Shown piece by piece: positions 7,230 to 17,776 of a stretch of DNA of 64,000 nt. The position numbers and the translations under genes are program-made. Below the pieces are notes generated by a model. The model was not told the DNA's origin, made no database searches, and saw only the letters and a list, made by a program, of their open reading frames with translations. This stretch comes from Alphaproteobacteria bacterium (lineage in GTDB: Bacteria > Pseudomonadota > Alphaproteobacteria > Rickettsiales > SXRF01). Each line of letters starts with the position of its first letter. Within the stretch, counting starts at the first letter, position 1. Location: assembly GCA_025360605.1 (NCBI GenBank), contig JANYBV010000014.1, forward strand, positions 1-64,000. Direction: 5' to 3'.

Positions 7230-8891
7230 TCAGGTGCGCCCTTCAAGCTGCGCGAGGGTTGCTATTTGCTGCAATTCGTCTTCGGTCAGGTTCGGGTTGC
7301 GAATGCCCTCATGACCGGGTAGCCACAACAGGCCGAGGCGTTTTGGATCGCGGGCGAACACGCGCTCTTCCGTCACCATGCCCATATTCGGCGGGATGTT
7401 GTTTTTGGCAAGGCCGGCGATGGTATAGGGCCCGTCGCGGAACATGCCGATGACCACGCGGGGACGGTCGATAAACACCTGCGAACCGCGCAGCATGTCG
7501 AGTACTTCATGGGCGCTGGTAGGGTTTGCGCCTTTTTTAAGGTGATGCACGACCACCACGGCAGCGCCTTTGGTGATAGCGAATTCTTCGATAGCTTCAA
7601 AAAACTCGCTCACCACACCGGCGTCGTCTTCGTCACCGGTTAAGTATTTACGGGCAGGGTCGATGACCATAATCGGTACGTTAGGAATCTTGTGTAACCG
7701 TCTCATATGTTGAGAAAAACTGACGCCTTCGCCGAAGTCGGTGCGTTGGAACATCAGGCGTTTGGCGCGGCCTTCGGGGTCAAAAATCTGGGCGCGGGCG
7801 TTGATAATTGGCGGGCCGTCTTCCCCCGAGAAGTAGACGCAGATGCCTTTACATTTTTCGATGGCGAGGCGCTGTCCCAGCCAGTGCGGGGCTTCCTCAC
7901 CGAGTTCGTAGTCGATGGACGACAGAATGCAGAGCTGGTGCGCCAGCGAGCTTTTACCCGTACCGCCGGTGGCGGCCAGCAGTGTGACGCTTCCGCGCGG
8001 GATAAGGCCGGGCACGATGAATTCGAACATGGCATCTGCATCTTTACGCATCGGGCCGGTTGCGTCGAACAGTTGCACGTCACGGGCGACAAGATTGAAG
8101 AACCGCAGGTTGGTTTCTACGTCGTCGGGATGAGTGCCGAATTTTTTATACAGCGAGTGGTAGCGTTCGTAGGAATTCCAGCAGAACGCTGCTTCAAGTA
8201 CGTTTTGCGCGCTGATGGCGTTGGAATGAACGATTTTTTCGATGGATTCAGCGTCCTTGGCAGCGCTCTTGGGCAGCAGGCCATAGACATCCGGATGCAG
8301 GAACATCCCGTTATTGCTGAGGTAGGAGATGCCTGACAAAAGATAGTAATGCCAGTACTGGTCGCACTGGATGTTGGCGAGATCGTAGAGTTCTTTGCAG
8401 CCGGTTACGGACTTGCCATCTTCAGTGAGTGTCTGGACGGAGTCGCAGAACCCGATCATTTTTAAGCCGGCACGGTCGCTCGCTCCACGGTGATAGGGGC
8501 TGGCCAGCACACCTTTTTCCCAGATGCGTTCGGTGGATTCGTCGTTGAGCATGTCGATACCAAGGCACCACGACGTACACCAGATAATGCCGGAGCCAAT
8601 CGGCGTATAGGTTCCGTCTTCATTTTTCCCGTGCACCACCGGATTGAGCATCATCGGCGAGTTGGGCAACACGCCTTCATTGTAAAGGCTGATGACTTTC
8701 TGGGCGGCGGCTTCCACGTCATCGGGGCCGAACCAGAATAGCTCTCCCGCCATTTTGGCGCGGAAAGGCACCTGATCGGGGTTGGTGTAAAGTGACATGA
8801 ACCCTGAAAGACCAACGGCCTTATGCGCTGCCCAGATTAAGTGTAATTCGGTAGTCAGCAGATCATGTAATATTTCGGTCGGTGTTGGCAT
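7230..8891 (-). CDS. RepA/RecA-like AAA ATPase (AAA_25 type)
   Basis: The 553-residue protein has about 285 residues of unassigned N-terminus followed by a RecA-fold ATPase. Walker A is ATGGTGKSS (about 307-315), Walker B is PIMVIDP, and a VVVVHHLKKG segment follows, as in RepA of RSF1010 and related phage or plasmid helicases. ATG 8891 was chosen over 8921 because AGGGA lies 5 nt upstream. Related proteins are hexameric helicases or primase-linked ATPases of mobile elements. No primase motif or integrase is visible nearby. It is divergent from addB across 56 nt. A decayed element is possible but unproven. Confidence 0.7.
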   Translation of the reverse strand: MPTPTEILHDLLTTELHLIWAAHKAVGLSGFMSLYTNPDQVPFRAKMAGELFWFGPDDVEAAAQKVISLYNEGVLPNSPMMLNPVVHGKNEDGTYTPIGSGIIWCTSWCLGIDMLNDESTERIWEKGVLASPYHRGASDRAGLKMIGFCDSVQTLTEDGKSVTGCKELYDLANIQCDQYWHYYLLSGISYLSNNGMFLHPDVYGLLPKSAAKDAESIEKIVHSNAISAQNVLEAAFCWNSYERYHSLYKKFGTHPDDVETNLRFFNLVARDVQLFDATGPMRKDADAMFEFIVPGLIPRGSVTLLAATGGTGKSSLAHQLCILSSIDYELGEEAPHWLGQRLAIEKCKGICVYFSGEDGPPIINARAQIFDPEGRAKRLMFQRTDFGEGVSFSQHMRRLHKIPNVPIMVIDPARKYLTGDEDDAGVVSEFFEAIEEFAITKGAAVVVVHHLKKGANPTSAHEVLDMLRGSQVFIDRPRVVIGMFRDGPYTIAGLAKNNIPPNMGMVTEERVFARDPKRLGLLWLPGHEGIRNPNLTEDELQQIATLAQLEGRT

Positions 8892-8947
8892 TTGGTCCCT
8901 GAGTGTATATAAACTAAGCAAATATATATTTCAGAGATTAACATACC

Positions 8948-11866
8948 ATGAATTCCTATACAATTCCGGCCGATAAACCCTTTATTCCCCATCTGGCGGG
9001 CTGGATTCTGGATACTTATGGCAAAGATGCCGCAGAATTAACCAAAATTCTGGTGTTATTGCCCAACCGGCGCGCCTGTCGGGCGCTGCGCGAGGCGTTT
9101 TTGGAAATCACAGGCGGAAAGCCGCTGCTGTTGCCGCGCATCCAGCCTCTGGGCGATGTGGAGGAGGGGATTACCATCCATTATGACCCCGACAGGGCGG
9201 ATATTCCACCCGCCATTTCGTCTATCCGCCGTGAATTTCTGCTCACCCAGTTGGTGATGGAATTTAAGAACAAACAATCCGAGGCGGTGTCGGGGCGTGT
9301 TTTTAATATCGAGCAGGCGGCCGAGCTGGCGCGTCAGCTGGCACGTTTTATGGACGAGGTGGCACGGTTTGGCGTAAGCTTCGACCGCTTGTCCGAACTC
9401 GTGCCCGACGAGCTTCAGAAACACTGGCAGCAGACACTCGACTTCCTGAAAATCATTTCGCATGAATGGCCGAAGAAGCTGGATGAGCAGGGCGTACTAG
9501 ACCCCATTGAACACCGTAACCGCCTGCTGAACGCCACCGCGAAGGCGTGGCAAAAACACCCCCCGTCCTACCCCATTATTGCGGCGGGTTCCACGGGGTC
9601 AAGCCCTGCCACCGCCACGTTGCTGTCGACCATTGCGCGTCTGCCGCAGGGCAAAGTTATCCTCCCTGCGCTGGATACTGCTATGCCCAAGCGCGAGTGG
9701 GATTGCCTGATCGAAACGCATCCGCAGTTTGCGCTCAAACACTTGCTGGAAACCATGGAATGTGACCGCTCGCAGGTGCATTCGTTATGGGCTGAAAGCG
9801 AAGAACCGGCGCGGGTTCAGTGCCTGCGTGCTATTTTTCAATCGCCGGAAGCGACCTCGGGCTGGGCGGGGTTGCAGTTGCCTTTAGAGCAAGGCCTGAA
9901 CAATGTAGGGTTGCTGGTTGCCGAGACATTGCATGACGAAGCGCGCATGATTGCCGTGGCACTCCGCAAAACACTCAATACTCCCGCCAAAACAGCGGCA
10001 CTCGTTACACCTGACCGCACGCTGGCGCGGATGGTAGTAAGCCAGATGCAGCGCTTCGGTGTGGAGATCGACGATTCGGCGGGGCATGCCGTTTCCGATA
10101 CCCCCACGGGGTCATTGATGCGCCTGTTGATTGAGATGGTCACTGGCAAGGCAGCGCCTTCGGCATTGCTGGCATTGCTGCGTCATCCGTTAGCTGCCGC
10201 CGGAAAAAACACCTCCGAATGCCGCGTACTCTCGCGCACGCTGGAAATCAATGTTCTGCGTGGATTGCGCCGCGCCCCTGGTTTGCAGCCATTGCATGAT
10301 GCCTGCACCGATAGCAAGATCAGGGAGCTGCTCGCCAGCCTGAATGTAAATCTGAAGCCGCTATTTGATTGCTTCAACAAAGAAAAGGTGGCGCTACGCA
10401 CCTTGCTGGAAGCACATATTACCTGTTGTGAATGGCTGGCGACCACCGATACGGATTCAGGCTCACAGCGCCTGTGGGCAGGGGATTCGGGCAATGCGCT
10501 GAGTGCATTATTGTCCGAGCTGTTAGCCAGCGCGGATATATTGGGTGAGATTGATCCGGCGAATTACGCGGGGCTTTTTGAAGTGCTGCTGGCAGGCCAC
10601 AGCTATTACCCGCGTTTTGGGATGCATCCGCGTCTGCATATACTCAGCCCGATGGAAGCGCGGTTGCAGCATTTCGACATGCTGATTCTCGGTGGCCTTA
10701 ATGAAGGAACGTGGCCAGCACCTTCGGAGATTGACCCGTGGATGAGCCGCCCAATGCGCCATGCATTTAAGCTTCCTCCTGTACAGCGCGCCATCGGGCA
10801 AAGCGCGCATGATGTTTATCTGATGTGTGCGTCTGGCGAAATATTACTCACGCGTTCACAGAAAGTGGATGGTACCCCAACGATTCCCTCACGCTGGCTG
10901 GTGCGGCTGGAAACGTTGGTGGGCGGAATTGACAAGGCATTGTACGATTCTATGAATGTGAATTCCTATTATGAAGAGGCGAAGCGCCAGCTTGATAAAC
11001 CGGATGTATTGCCTGATTTATCAAGGCCGCAACCTAAACCTGTGGTTGCCTTGCGTCCGCGCAAGTTGCGGGTGACGGCCATTGACCGCTATCTGTCAGA
11101 CCCCTACTGGGTATATGCAAAATATATTCTCAACGTAAAAAAAATCGACGAGCTGGATCAGGATCCCGATGCTGCCGATTTCGGTGAAATGGTGCATGAA
11201 GCGATGGAAAAATTTGTAGCGTTGTGGCCGTCGGCTTTGCCCGATGACCCAATTGCAACGCTCATTGAATGTGGCCGCGATGCGTTTGCCCCGAAGATGA
11301 TTTTTCCCGCCGTTGCCAGCCTGTGGTGGCCGCGTTTTGAAGCGATAGCGGTATGGCTAATTGAGCAAGAACGTAAGCGGCGGGGGCAGATTAAAGAGAT
11401 ATTGGCGGAAATTGAAGGGCAATGGAATTTCGAGATTGATGGCAAACCCTTCACCCTGACGACGCGCATCGACCGCCTTGAGGTAAGCAATGACGGCACT
11501 ATTACGCTGGTGGATTATAAAACCGGAAGCATTCCGAGCAAAGCGGATATCGAGCATGGCGAAAAAAATCAACTCATGCTGGAAGCACTGATTACAGTGA
11601 ACGGCCAGCTAAAGAAACCCCTGCCGGTATCTCCTGTTATTCAAGGGCTGCAATACTGGAAACTCTCAGGCCGTGCGGAAAGTGCGCAAATTATGGATGC
11701 GGATATAAAACATATAGCAGCAGCACAGATACGGCTGGAGGGTTTAATCCGAAAATTTGATCAGGAGAGTGAATCCTATGCGCCACCCGCATTCTCATCC
11801 GACCAGAATGAGAAATATAATGACTACGCGCATTTAACGCGGCGGCAAGAGTGGGGGGATGTTTAG
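8948..11866 (+). CDS. addB: AddB subunit of the AddAB double-strand-break repair nuclease
   Basis: The 972-residue protein fits alphaproteobacterial AddB. The N-terminus has a helicase-like fold with degenerate motif (LVLLPNRRACRALREAF), the middle has GGLNEGTWP, and the C-terminus has a RecB-type nuclease core ending LVDYKTGS (around residue 860). With AddA it resects double-strand breaks for RecA loading, the counterpart of RecBCD. Its stop overlaps the stop of the convergent RcdA-like gene by 4 nt. addA follows 516 nt later on the same strand, so the usual addB-addA coupling is broken. Confidence 0.93.
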   Translation: MNSYTIPADKPFIPHLAGWILDTYGKDAAELTKILVLLPNRRACRALREAFLEITGGKPLLLPRIQPLGDVEEGITIHYDPDRADIPPAISSIRREFLLTQLVMEFKNKQSEAVSGRVFNIEQAAELARQLARFMDEVARFGVSFDRLSELVPDELQKHWQQTLDFLKIISHEWPKKLDEQGVLDPIEHRNRLLNATAKAWQKHPPSYPIIAAGSTGSSPATATLLSTIARLPQGKVILPALDTAMPKREWDCLIETHPQFALKHLLETMECDRSQVHSLWAESEEPARVQCLRAIFQSPEATSGWAGLQLPLEQGLNNVGLLVAETLHDEARMIAVALRKTLNTPAKTAALVTPDRTLARMVVSQMQRFGVEIDDSAGHAVSDTPTGSLMRLLIEMVTGKAAPSALLALLRHPLAAAGKNTSECRVLSRTLEINVLRGLRRAPGLQPLHDACTDSKIRELLASLNVNLKPLFDCFNKEKVALRTLLEAHITCCEWLATTDTDSGSQRLWAGDSGNALSALLSELLASADILGEIDPANYAGLFEVLLAGHSYYPRFGMHPRLHILSPMEARLQHFDMLILGGLNEGTWPAPSEIDPWMSRPMRHAFKLPPVQRAIGQSAHDVYLMCASGEILLTRSQKVDGTPTIPSRWLVRLETLVGGIDKALYDSMNVNSYYEEAKRQLDKPDVLPDLSRPQPKPVVALRPRKLRVTAIDRYLSDPYWVYAKYILNVKKIDELDQDPDAADFGEMVHEAMEKFVALWPSALPDDPIATLIECGRDAFAPKMIFPAVASLWWPRFEAIAVWLIEQERKRRGQIKEILAEIEGQWNFEIDGKPFTLTTRIDRLEVSNDGTITLVDYKTGSIPSKADIEHGEKNQLMLEALITVNGQLKKPLPVSPVIQGLQYWKLSGRAESAQIMDADIKHIAAAQIRLEGLIRKFDQESESYAPPAFSSDQNEKYNDYAHLTRRQEWGDV

Positions 11867-12294
11867 TGAACCTGTTTAATCTGCCCGTCCAGACGGTATA
11901 CGCGCTCATACAGCTCATACGAGCGGTCGAGCAGGTAGCACACATAGCTGGGCAGCACGCCGTGCAGCATGCGGTTGTCCACCATGCACACGTCCTGAAA
12001 ATCGAGGCCGTAGCGGTCGGCAGCTTCTTCGGCAGGAATTTTATTCGAAAACACCGCACGCTGAACCATAATCCACGCCATGATAGAAGAGAGGCGTAAC
12101 GTGATGCGTGACATTTCGCAGGAATATAACGTTTTAAGGTCGGGGGCGATGCGTTTCTGGTCGTCGTCGCCAAAGAGAAAGAAATATTCGTGCGCGTCGT
12201 TCAGAAGCTGCATGGTTTCATTGAAGATCCCTGGCATGAACACGACGTTCGGTGCGCTGGTGTCAGTGTATATATCGGTTCTTTTATCGGACAT
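11863..12294 (-). CDS. rcdA: DUF1465 family, RcdA-like cell-cycle adaptor
   Basis: The 143-residue helical protein has the DUF1465 pattern: ETMQLLNDAHEYF at the start, a central MSRITLRLSSIMAWIMVQRAV helix, and CMVDNRMLHGVLPSYVCYLLDRS near the end. In Caulobacter the family member RcdA delivers substrates such as CtrA to ClpXP. The gene lies on the minus strand between addB and addA, with tail-to-tail overlap with addB and a divergent 88-nt gap to addA. The family assignment is by pattern; the CtrA link is transferred from Caulobacter. Confidence 0.75.
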   Translation of the reverse strand: MSDKRTDIYTDTSAPNVVFMPGIFNETMQLLNDAHEYFFLFGDDDQKRIAPDLKTLYSCEMSRITLRLSSIMAWIMVQRAVFSNKIPAEEAADRYGLDFQDVCMVDNRMLHGVLPSYVCYLLDRSYELYERVYRLDGQIKQVH

Positions 12295-12382
12295 AAGTAC
12301 CTTTCATTCTCTTATTATACCCCAGATTTCCTTACATTTTAATGAAAATTTTGTGACAGAACGAAATGAGTGAAATTAAATA

Positions 12383-15300
12383 ATGTCAATAAAAACAGCC
12401 GCATATAATGCAAAACACGCTTTTGACCCTGCCGCTTCGGTATTTGTTTCTGCCAATGCCGGCGCTGGTAAGACCAGTTTGCTGACGAACCGCGTGCTGG
12501 CGCTTTTACTCAGCGGCATTGATCCGTCTAAACTGCTGTGTCTTACCTATACCAATGCAGCAGCGGCAGAAATGTCGACGCGTATTTTAGAAAAACTGGG
12601 TGATTGGGTAATGGCCGATGATGCCCATTTATTGCAAGAGCTGGAAAAATTACTCTCGCAAACGCCCGCCAAACATCAGTTGGTATTTGCCCGCAGTCTA
12701 TTTGCCAAAGTGCTGGAAGCCCCCGATGGTGTACGCATCCAGACGATTCACAGTTTTTGTCAGTCGTTGCTGCGGCGTTTTCCGATTGAAGCAGGGGTAA
12801 GCCCGCACTTCACGCTGATTGATTCGCGCAGTGAGCAGGAGCTGCTCAAGGAAGCACGTCTGCGTCTTTTTAACCGTGCACAAACCGAAGATCCGCGCCT
12901 GCAGGAAAGTCTAAATGCGATTGCTTCCATGCTGAGTGAATCATCGTTTCATAGTCTGATGAGTGAGGTAATTAAAAACAAACGTCGCATCCGCTCGCTT
13001 TTTTTTACGAGCGATGGCATGCAGCGGGCGGAAGATATGGTGTATCAGCTGCTCAAAACACCTAAAGAAGCTAGTAAGGATACCTTATTAGTCCAGCATT
13101 TATCCTATGACGGGGATACGAAAAAAAAACTCCGTGAAGTCTGTTCGCGTATTTTGTTGAGTGAGGCACCCAAAGATCAAACGACAGGCAAAGCGCTTGC
13201 CGCGTGGCTTGAAAATAATTGCACCGGTGCTGATGCGCTTGACGCATATATCAAACTGCATATCACCAAAGATGGCACCAAACGCGATAGTCTTTATAAT
13301 AAAAAAACGCTCACCCATCAGGCGGATATGGACCTGATGGCGCATGAGCAGGAACGCATCTTTGGGTATGTTATGGCATGCCGCGCGCTGGAAACAGCGA
13401 AGAGAACCAGACATGTCCTGTGTATTGCCGATGCACTGCTGAGCCTGTATGAAAAACTCAAAAGCAACCACGCGCTCATGGATTACGATGATTTAATTTT
13501 AACAGCGCGTGATCTGTTGCAAAAACCGGATATTGCGCCGTGGGTATTGTTTAAACTCGATGGGGGTATCGACCATATTCTGGTCGATGAGGCGCAGGAC
13601 ACAAGCCCTGAGCAATGGGAAATCGTTGAAGCGCTCACCGAAGAATTTTTCTCCGGCTTAGGAAGCAGAGAACAAGACCGTTCTTTATTTGTCGTCGGGG
13701 ATGAAAAACAATCCATTTACAGCTTTCAGGGCGCAGCTCCCAAAGCTTTGGGCGAAAAAGAGCTGGTGTTTTCTGCACGCATTAAGGATGTGGCAAAACC
13801 TTTTCATAAAATTCAGCTCAGGGATTCGTACCGCTCTACAACAAAGGTATTGGAAGCCATTGATAGCATTTTTGCCAACGATGCCGCCAAGGCAGGGCTT
13901 ATGTTTTCAAATGATATACTGAAACATACCCCTACACGCGGCGGGTATGAAGGGTTGGTGGAATTATGGCCGTTATCGGAAGCCATTAAAAAAGAAAACA
14001 ACGAGGTGGTGGTATCGGCAAAGACGGTACTTGCCCGCCGGATCGCTGATACTATTGCCGGTTGGCTGAAAGACGGGCTGATGCTGGAATCGCAAGGGCG
14101 GCCAGTGAATGCAGGAGATATCATGATTTTGATCCGGAAACGCTCGGTTCTGGTGGATTATCTGGTGCGTGCGCTCAAGCGAAATAATGTACCCGTGGCG
14201 GGTCACGACCGCATGAAGCTAGGCGACAATCTGGCCGTGATGGATCTGATTGCACTGGGGCAATGTTTGTTGCTTCCGGAAGACGACCTGACGCTGGCCG
14301 CACTTCTAAAAAGCCCTATTTTTTCTATCAGTGAAGACATATTATTACAATTATGCAGCACACGCGGGAAAAACACATTATGGACACAGTTGCGCGATGT
14401 TGCCGGTGAAAATACCTATGTTGCGCGTGCGTATCAATTATTGAGCGCCCTTCGCGCCAAGGTGGATTTCATTTCGCCTTATGAATTGTTCAGTTATGTT
14501 CTCGACAGTCTTGGTGCAAGGAAACGTTTTCTCGGGCGGATGGGGGAAGAATATAATGACGCGCTTGATGAGTTTTTAGGACAGGCGCTGCTTTTTGAGC
14601 GCTCGCACACCGCTTCCATGCAGGGCTTTTTAAGCTGGCTGGCTGCCAGTGACAGCGAAATAAAACGCGATATGGAAAAGGCCAAAGGCTGCATCCGCAT
14701 CATGACCGTACATGGGGCAAAGGGGTTACAGGCTCCTATCGTCATTTTACCTGATACGGTGGATGCGCCACAATCAAAGGATACGCTGTTATGGTATAAT
14801 ACCCCCCACGGGTCATTGCCTTTCTGGCCCGCTTCAGCCAAATCACGCGATGAGTTTAGCGCAGTTCTCGCTGAGGATCTTAAACAAAGTATGCAGGGGG
14901 AATTCCGCCGGTTGCTGTATGTTGCGCTAACGCGTGCCGAGGATTGCCTCTATATTGCCGGTTTCAGTGGTGATAAAAAACTGAGTGAACAATCATGGTA
15001 TCATCATGTTGAAGCGGGGTTACGCCCACTCGCCACGCCGTTTGATACGGGTACAGGACAGGGATTACGCGTTGGCACTTTGCCTTCAGTTTCTAAAAAT
15101 TTTACCAGTACAGATAGGGTGGGGGGGGATAGTATCAAATCCCGACAGGATTTTACCTTTCTGAATTTGCCGGTTCCTGCTGATCCGGTTCCTTCCCAAC
15201 CACTAGTTCCTTCGCGGCAATCGGGTGATGAGCCGCCGTCAGCGTCGCCATTGTCGGGGGCGGACGCGAATATTTTCATGCGTGGTAATTGTATCCATAT

Positions 15301-15772
15301 GTTGTTGCAATACCTGCCGCAGGTGAGCGTGCAAGACCGTCCGCAGGTGATTGCGGCGATAACAAGCGGATATCGCCACTGCCTGTCGGATGCCGTGATT
15401 GCGGAATGTGTGGATGAGGTGTTGCAGGTGATTCATGATCCAAAATTTTCGCACCTGTTTGAGGCAGGCGCCTTAACCGAAGTACCGATTACTGGCAATG
15501 TCACCGTTAATGGGCAAGTTGTCACGATTTCAGGGCAAATTGACCGGCTTTGTATTACGGATAAAGATGTATGGATTATCGACTATAAAAGCAACCGGCT
15601 AACGCCTAAGGATTCATCGGCGATTCCAGCCTCTTACCTTAAGCAAATGGCGCTATATCGACACTTGTTGAAAAAAATATACCCTGAAAAAAACATCCGG
15701 TGCGCTTTGTTATGGACGTACAATGCTTCCATAACACCGCTTGACGAAGCCTTATTGAGTTCCTACATATAG
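12383..15772 (+). CDS. addA: AddA helicase-nuclease subunit
   Basis: The 1129-residue UvrD-type helicase has Walker [11 protein letters not shown] (23-32), motif Ia [12 protein letters not shown], motif [39 protein letters not shown], and motif [12 protein letters not shown]. The C-terminal nuclease core reads IIDYKSNR. It is the motor of AddAB. The ATG follows a weak purine-rich site in an AT-rich leader shared divergently with the RcdA-like gene. trxA starts 34 nt downstream. A gene pair addA-trxA is usual in this class. Confidence 0.95.
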   Translation: MSIKTAAYNAKHAFDPAASVFVSANAGAGKTSLLTNRVLALLLSGIDPSKLLCLTYTNAAAAEMSTRILEKLGDWVMADDAHLLQELEKLLSQTPAKHQLVFARSLFAKVLEAPDGVRIQTIHSFCQSLLRRFPIEAGVSPHFTLIDSRSEQELLKEARLRLFNRAQTEDPRLQESLNAIASMLSESSFHSLMSEVIKNKRRIRSLFFTSDGMQRAEDMVYQLLKTPKEASKDTLLVQHLSYDGDTKKKLREVCSRILLSEAPKDQTTGKALAAWLENNCTGADALDAYIKLHITKDGTKRDSLYNKKTLTHQADMDLMAHEQERIFGYVMACRALETAKRTRHVLCIADALLSLYEKLKSNHALMDYDDLILTARDLLQKPDIAPWVLFKLDGGIDHILVDEAQDTSPEQWEIVEALTEEFFSGLGSREQDRSLFVVGDEKQSIYSFQGAAPKALGEKELVFSARIKDVAKPFHKIQLRDSYRSTTKVLEAIDSIFANDAAKAGLMFSNDILKHTPTRGGYEGLVELWPLSEAIKKENNEVVVSAKTVLARRIADTIAGWLKDGLMLESQGRPVNAGDIMILIRKRSVLVDYLVRALKRNNVPVAGHDRMKLGDNLAVMDLIALGQCLLLPEDDLTLAALLKSPIFSISEDILLQLCSTRGKNTLWTQLRDVAGENTYVARAYQLLSALRAKVDFISPYELFSYVLDSLGARKRFLGRMGEEYNDALDEFLGQALLFERSHTASMQGFLSWLAASDSEIKRDMEKAKGCIRIMTVHGAKGLQAPIVILPDTVDAPQSKDTLLWYNTPHGSLPFWPASAKSRDEFSAVLAEDLKQSMQGEFRRLLYVALTRAEDCLYIAGFSGDKKLSEQSWYHHVEAGLRPLATPFDTGTGQGLRVGTLPSVSKNFTSTDRVGGDSIKSRQDFTFLNLPVPADPVPSQPLVPSRQSGDEPPSASPLSGADANIFMRGNCIHMLLQYLPQVSVQDRPQVIAAITSGYRHCLSDAVIAECVDEVLQVIHDPKFSHLFEAGALTEVPITGNVTVNGQVVTISGQIDRLCITDKDVWIIDYKSNRLTPKDSSAIPASYLKQMALYRHLLKKIYPEKNIRCALLWTYNASITPLDEALLSSYI

Positions 15773-15806
15773 TGGGTACCAAACATCAGAATTGAATGAG
15801 GATTGT

Positions 15807-16130
15807 ATGACACTGCACATTGACGATAGTGAATTTGAAGAAAAAGTGTTGAAAGCCACCGGCACCTTTTTAGTGGATTTCTGGGCGGAATGGTGCGGTC
15901 CTTGCCGCCAGATCGGCCCTGTTTTGGATGAAATAGCCAGCGAACGCGCCGGTAAAATCACCATCGCCAAAGTCAACATCGACAAAAATCCCGGAACCCC
16001 GCAGAAATACGGCGTTCGCGGTATCCCAACCCTGATTATTTTCAAAAATGGTCAGGCGGTATCGACCAAAGTTGGCTCCCTACCCAAGAGCAAACTGGTT
16101 GAGTGGATCGATTCCATCCTCGCTGCCTGA
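15807..16130 (+). CDS. trxA: Thioredoxin
   Basis: The 107-residue protein has the thioredoxin fold with active site WCGPC (29-33) and the cis-proline motif GIPTLI. GAGGAT lies just upstream of the ATG at 15807; an in-frame TTG at 15792 is less likely. It reduces disulfides in cytosolic proteins using thioredoxin reductase. It is co-directional with addA (34-nt gap) and the glutamine-synthetase-like gene (10-nt gap). Confidence 0.97.
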   Translation: MTLHIDDSEFEEKVLKATGTFLVDFWAEWCGPCRQIGPVLDEIASERAGKITIAKVNIDKNPGTPQKYGVRGIPTLIIFKNGQAVSTKVGSLPKSKLVEWIDSILAA

Positions 16131-16140
16131 TTTTCCGGTT

Positions 16141-17007
16141 ATGAGCGCTGCACTGATTCAAAAACAGTTGCAGCGGATTGCCGATGATTTTTCTCTGACG
16201 GCGGTCACAGGTTCTGAGATCGAGTTTTATTTGCATGGTGCGGAAGCATCCGAAGCGTTGCCACGATTTTGGGCGGATGTAAGTTCGCAGAGTGCCGAGC
16301 GTAGTGTCGATATTTTCAAAACCGATAAAGAAAAGGGCAAAGATCAGTTTGAAGTGGCGCTGAAACCCTGCAGCGATGGTGCAAAGACAGCGTTCGACAC
16401 CAAACTTCTCAAGGACATTATTGGCACTGCCGCTAAAGACCACGGCTTTGTTGCAGACTTTGCAGCCAAACCTTTTGCCGACCAACCTGGCAGCGGATTA
16501 CACATCAACCTCCACCTGAGCGATAGCAAAGGCAAGAACGTATTTTATAAAGATGATGAAACCATCAGTGGTACGCTGCAATTCAGTATCGGCGGGCTGA
16601 TGACGTGGCTTAATCCCTGCATGATTGTCTTTGCGCCCAGCGACAACTCCTATGACCGTTTTACCGCCAAAAGCAATGCCCCCGTCACCGTCAGTTGGGG
16701 CGGCAATAACCGCACGGTGGCCATACGTCTGCCAGACACAGAACACGACAAAAAACGCATTGAACACCGCGTGGCGGGCAGTGATGCGGACGTTGAGCTG
16801 GTGATGGCGGTGATTCTGGCGGGCGTGCATTACGGGCTGACAAATAAATCCGATCCGGGCGCGCCGATCTTTGGTGATGCGGCGCTGGTGATGTATAATC
16901 TGCCTAAAATCATTCACACGCGCGAAGAAGCGCTTGAGCGGTTGAACAAGGCGAGGATTTTTACCGATTACTTCAGCGTTTCAGACCTGCTGCCAGTTCA
17001 GTCATAA
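16141..17007 (+). CDS. Short glutamine-synthetase-like protein
   Basis: The 288-residue protein keeps glutamine synthetase catalytic-domain motifs in order: GSEIEFYLHG (24-33), DQFEVAL (68-74), GSGLHINLHL (117-126), NSYDRF (169-174), WGGNNRTVAIR (186-196) and EHRVAGSDADVEL (208-220). It lacks the N-terminal beta-grasp domain and is far shorter than GlnA (about 470). True GS makes active sites between subunits using that domain, so a normal GS reaction is doubtful. A gamma-glutamyl ligase on another amine is possible. The ATG at 16141 was chosen because upstream sequence lies in trxA. Its 3' end overlaps convergent trpA by 35 nt. Confidence 0.75.
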   Translation: MSAALIQKQLQRIADDFSLTAVTGSEIEFYLHGAEASEALPRFWADVSSQSAERSVDIFKTDKEKGKDQFEVALKPCSDGAKTAFDTKLLKDIIGTAAKDHGFVADFAAKPFADQPGSGLHINLHLSDSKGKNVFYKDDETISGTLQFSIGGLMTWLNPCMIVFAPSDNSYDRFTAKSNAPVTVSWGGNNRTVAIRLPDTEHDKKRIEHRVAGSDADVELVMAVILAGVHYGLTNKSDPGAPIFGDAALVMYNLPKIIHTREEALERLNKARIFTDYFSVSDLLPVQS

Positions 17008-17776
17008 AGCGCTTCGCGGCCTGCACGCAGGCTTCCGTATTTTTTTCTTTGCTGATGATTTCCACCAGTGCCGAACCCACCACCACCGCATCGGAAAAAG
17101 GCGCGAACTCACGCACCTGTTGTGCAGTTTTGATACCAAAACCAACAACAACCGGAAGCTTGGTAAACTGGCGCAGATGGCTGATCTTGTCTTGCAGCGA
17201 GGCGACATTGGCTGTTTTGGCTCCGGTGATGCCGGTGATGGAAATGTAATAAACAAACCCACTGGCGGATTTAGAAAGCACTTTCAGCCTGTCATCGCCA
17301 CTGGTTGGGGCAATCAGGCGGATGAGCTTCAGGCCGCTGGCGCTTAAAAACGGACGCATTTCATCTTCTTCTTCCGGCGGAAGATCGACCAAAATCAGCC
17401 CGTCAACGCCTGCGGAAATCGCATCACGGCAGAATTTTTCCATACCATAGCGGTATACCGGGTTGAAGTATCCCATTAGGATGAGGGGGGTATCTGCATT
17501 GGTTTTTCTGAAGCCGCTGACAATGTCCAAAATACCCTTAATCGTTGCACCTGAGCGCAACGCTCGGAGTCCTGCCGCCTGAATGACAGGGCCATCGGCC
17601 ATCGGATCGGAAAACGGCATGCCGATTTCAATCAGGTCAGCACCTGAGGATGCCAGCGTATCCAGCAACGCGGTGGTGGTTTTGGCATCGGGGTCGCACC
17701 CCATGATGAACGGAATCAGTGCGGCGCGGTTTTCGGTTTTAATGCGTGCAAAGCGTTGTTCAATCCGTTCGCTCAT
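16973..17776 (-). CDS. trpA: Tryptophan synthase alpha subunit
   Basis: The 267-residue TIM barrel has the catalytic acids E50 ([11 protein letters not shown]) and D61 (ADGPVIQ) and the phosphate-binding VVGFGI segment. It cleaves indole-3-glycerol phosphate to indole and passes indole to TrpB. The ATG at 17776 overlaps the trpB stop by 4 nt (ATGA), so the two are translationally coupled. The frame extends upstream to 17833 but that part lies in trpB. Confidence 0.97.
   Translation of the reverse strand: MSERIEQRFARIKTENRAALIPFIMGCDPDAKTTTALLDTLASSGADLIEIGMPFSDPMADGPVIQAAGLRALRSGATIKGILDIVSGFRKTNADTPLILMGYFNPVYRYGMEKFCRDAISAGVDGLILVDLPPEEEDEMRPFLSASGLKLIRLIAPTSGDDRLKVLSKSASGFVYYISITGITGAKTANVASLQDKISHLRQFTKLPVVVGFGIKTAQQVREFAPFSDAVVVGSALVEIISKEKNTEACVQAAKRFMTELAAGLKR

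Noticed and set aside
7707-8336. 209-codon plus frame inside the RepA-like ATPase gene
   Set aside because: It is the antisense shadow of the ATPase domain, whose motifs are clear on the minus strand.
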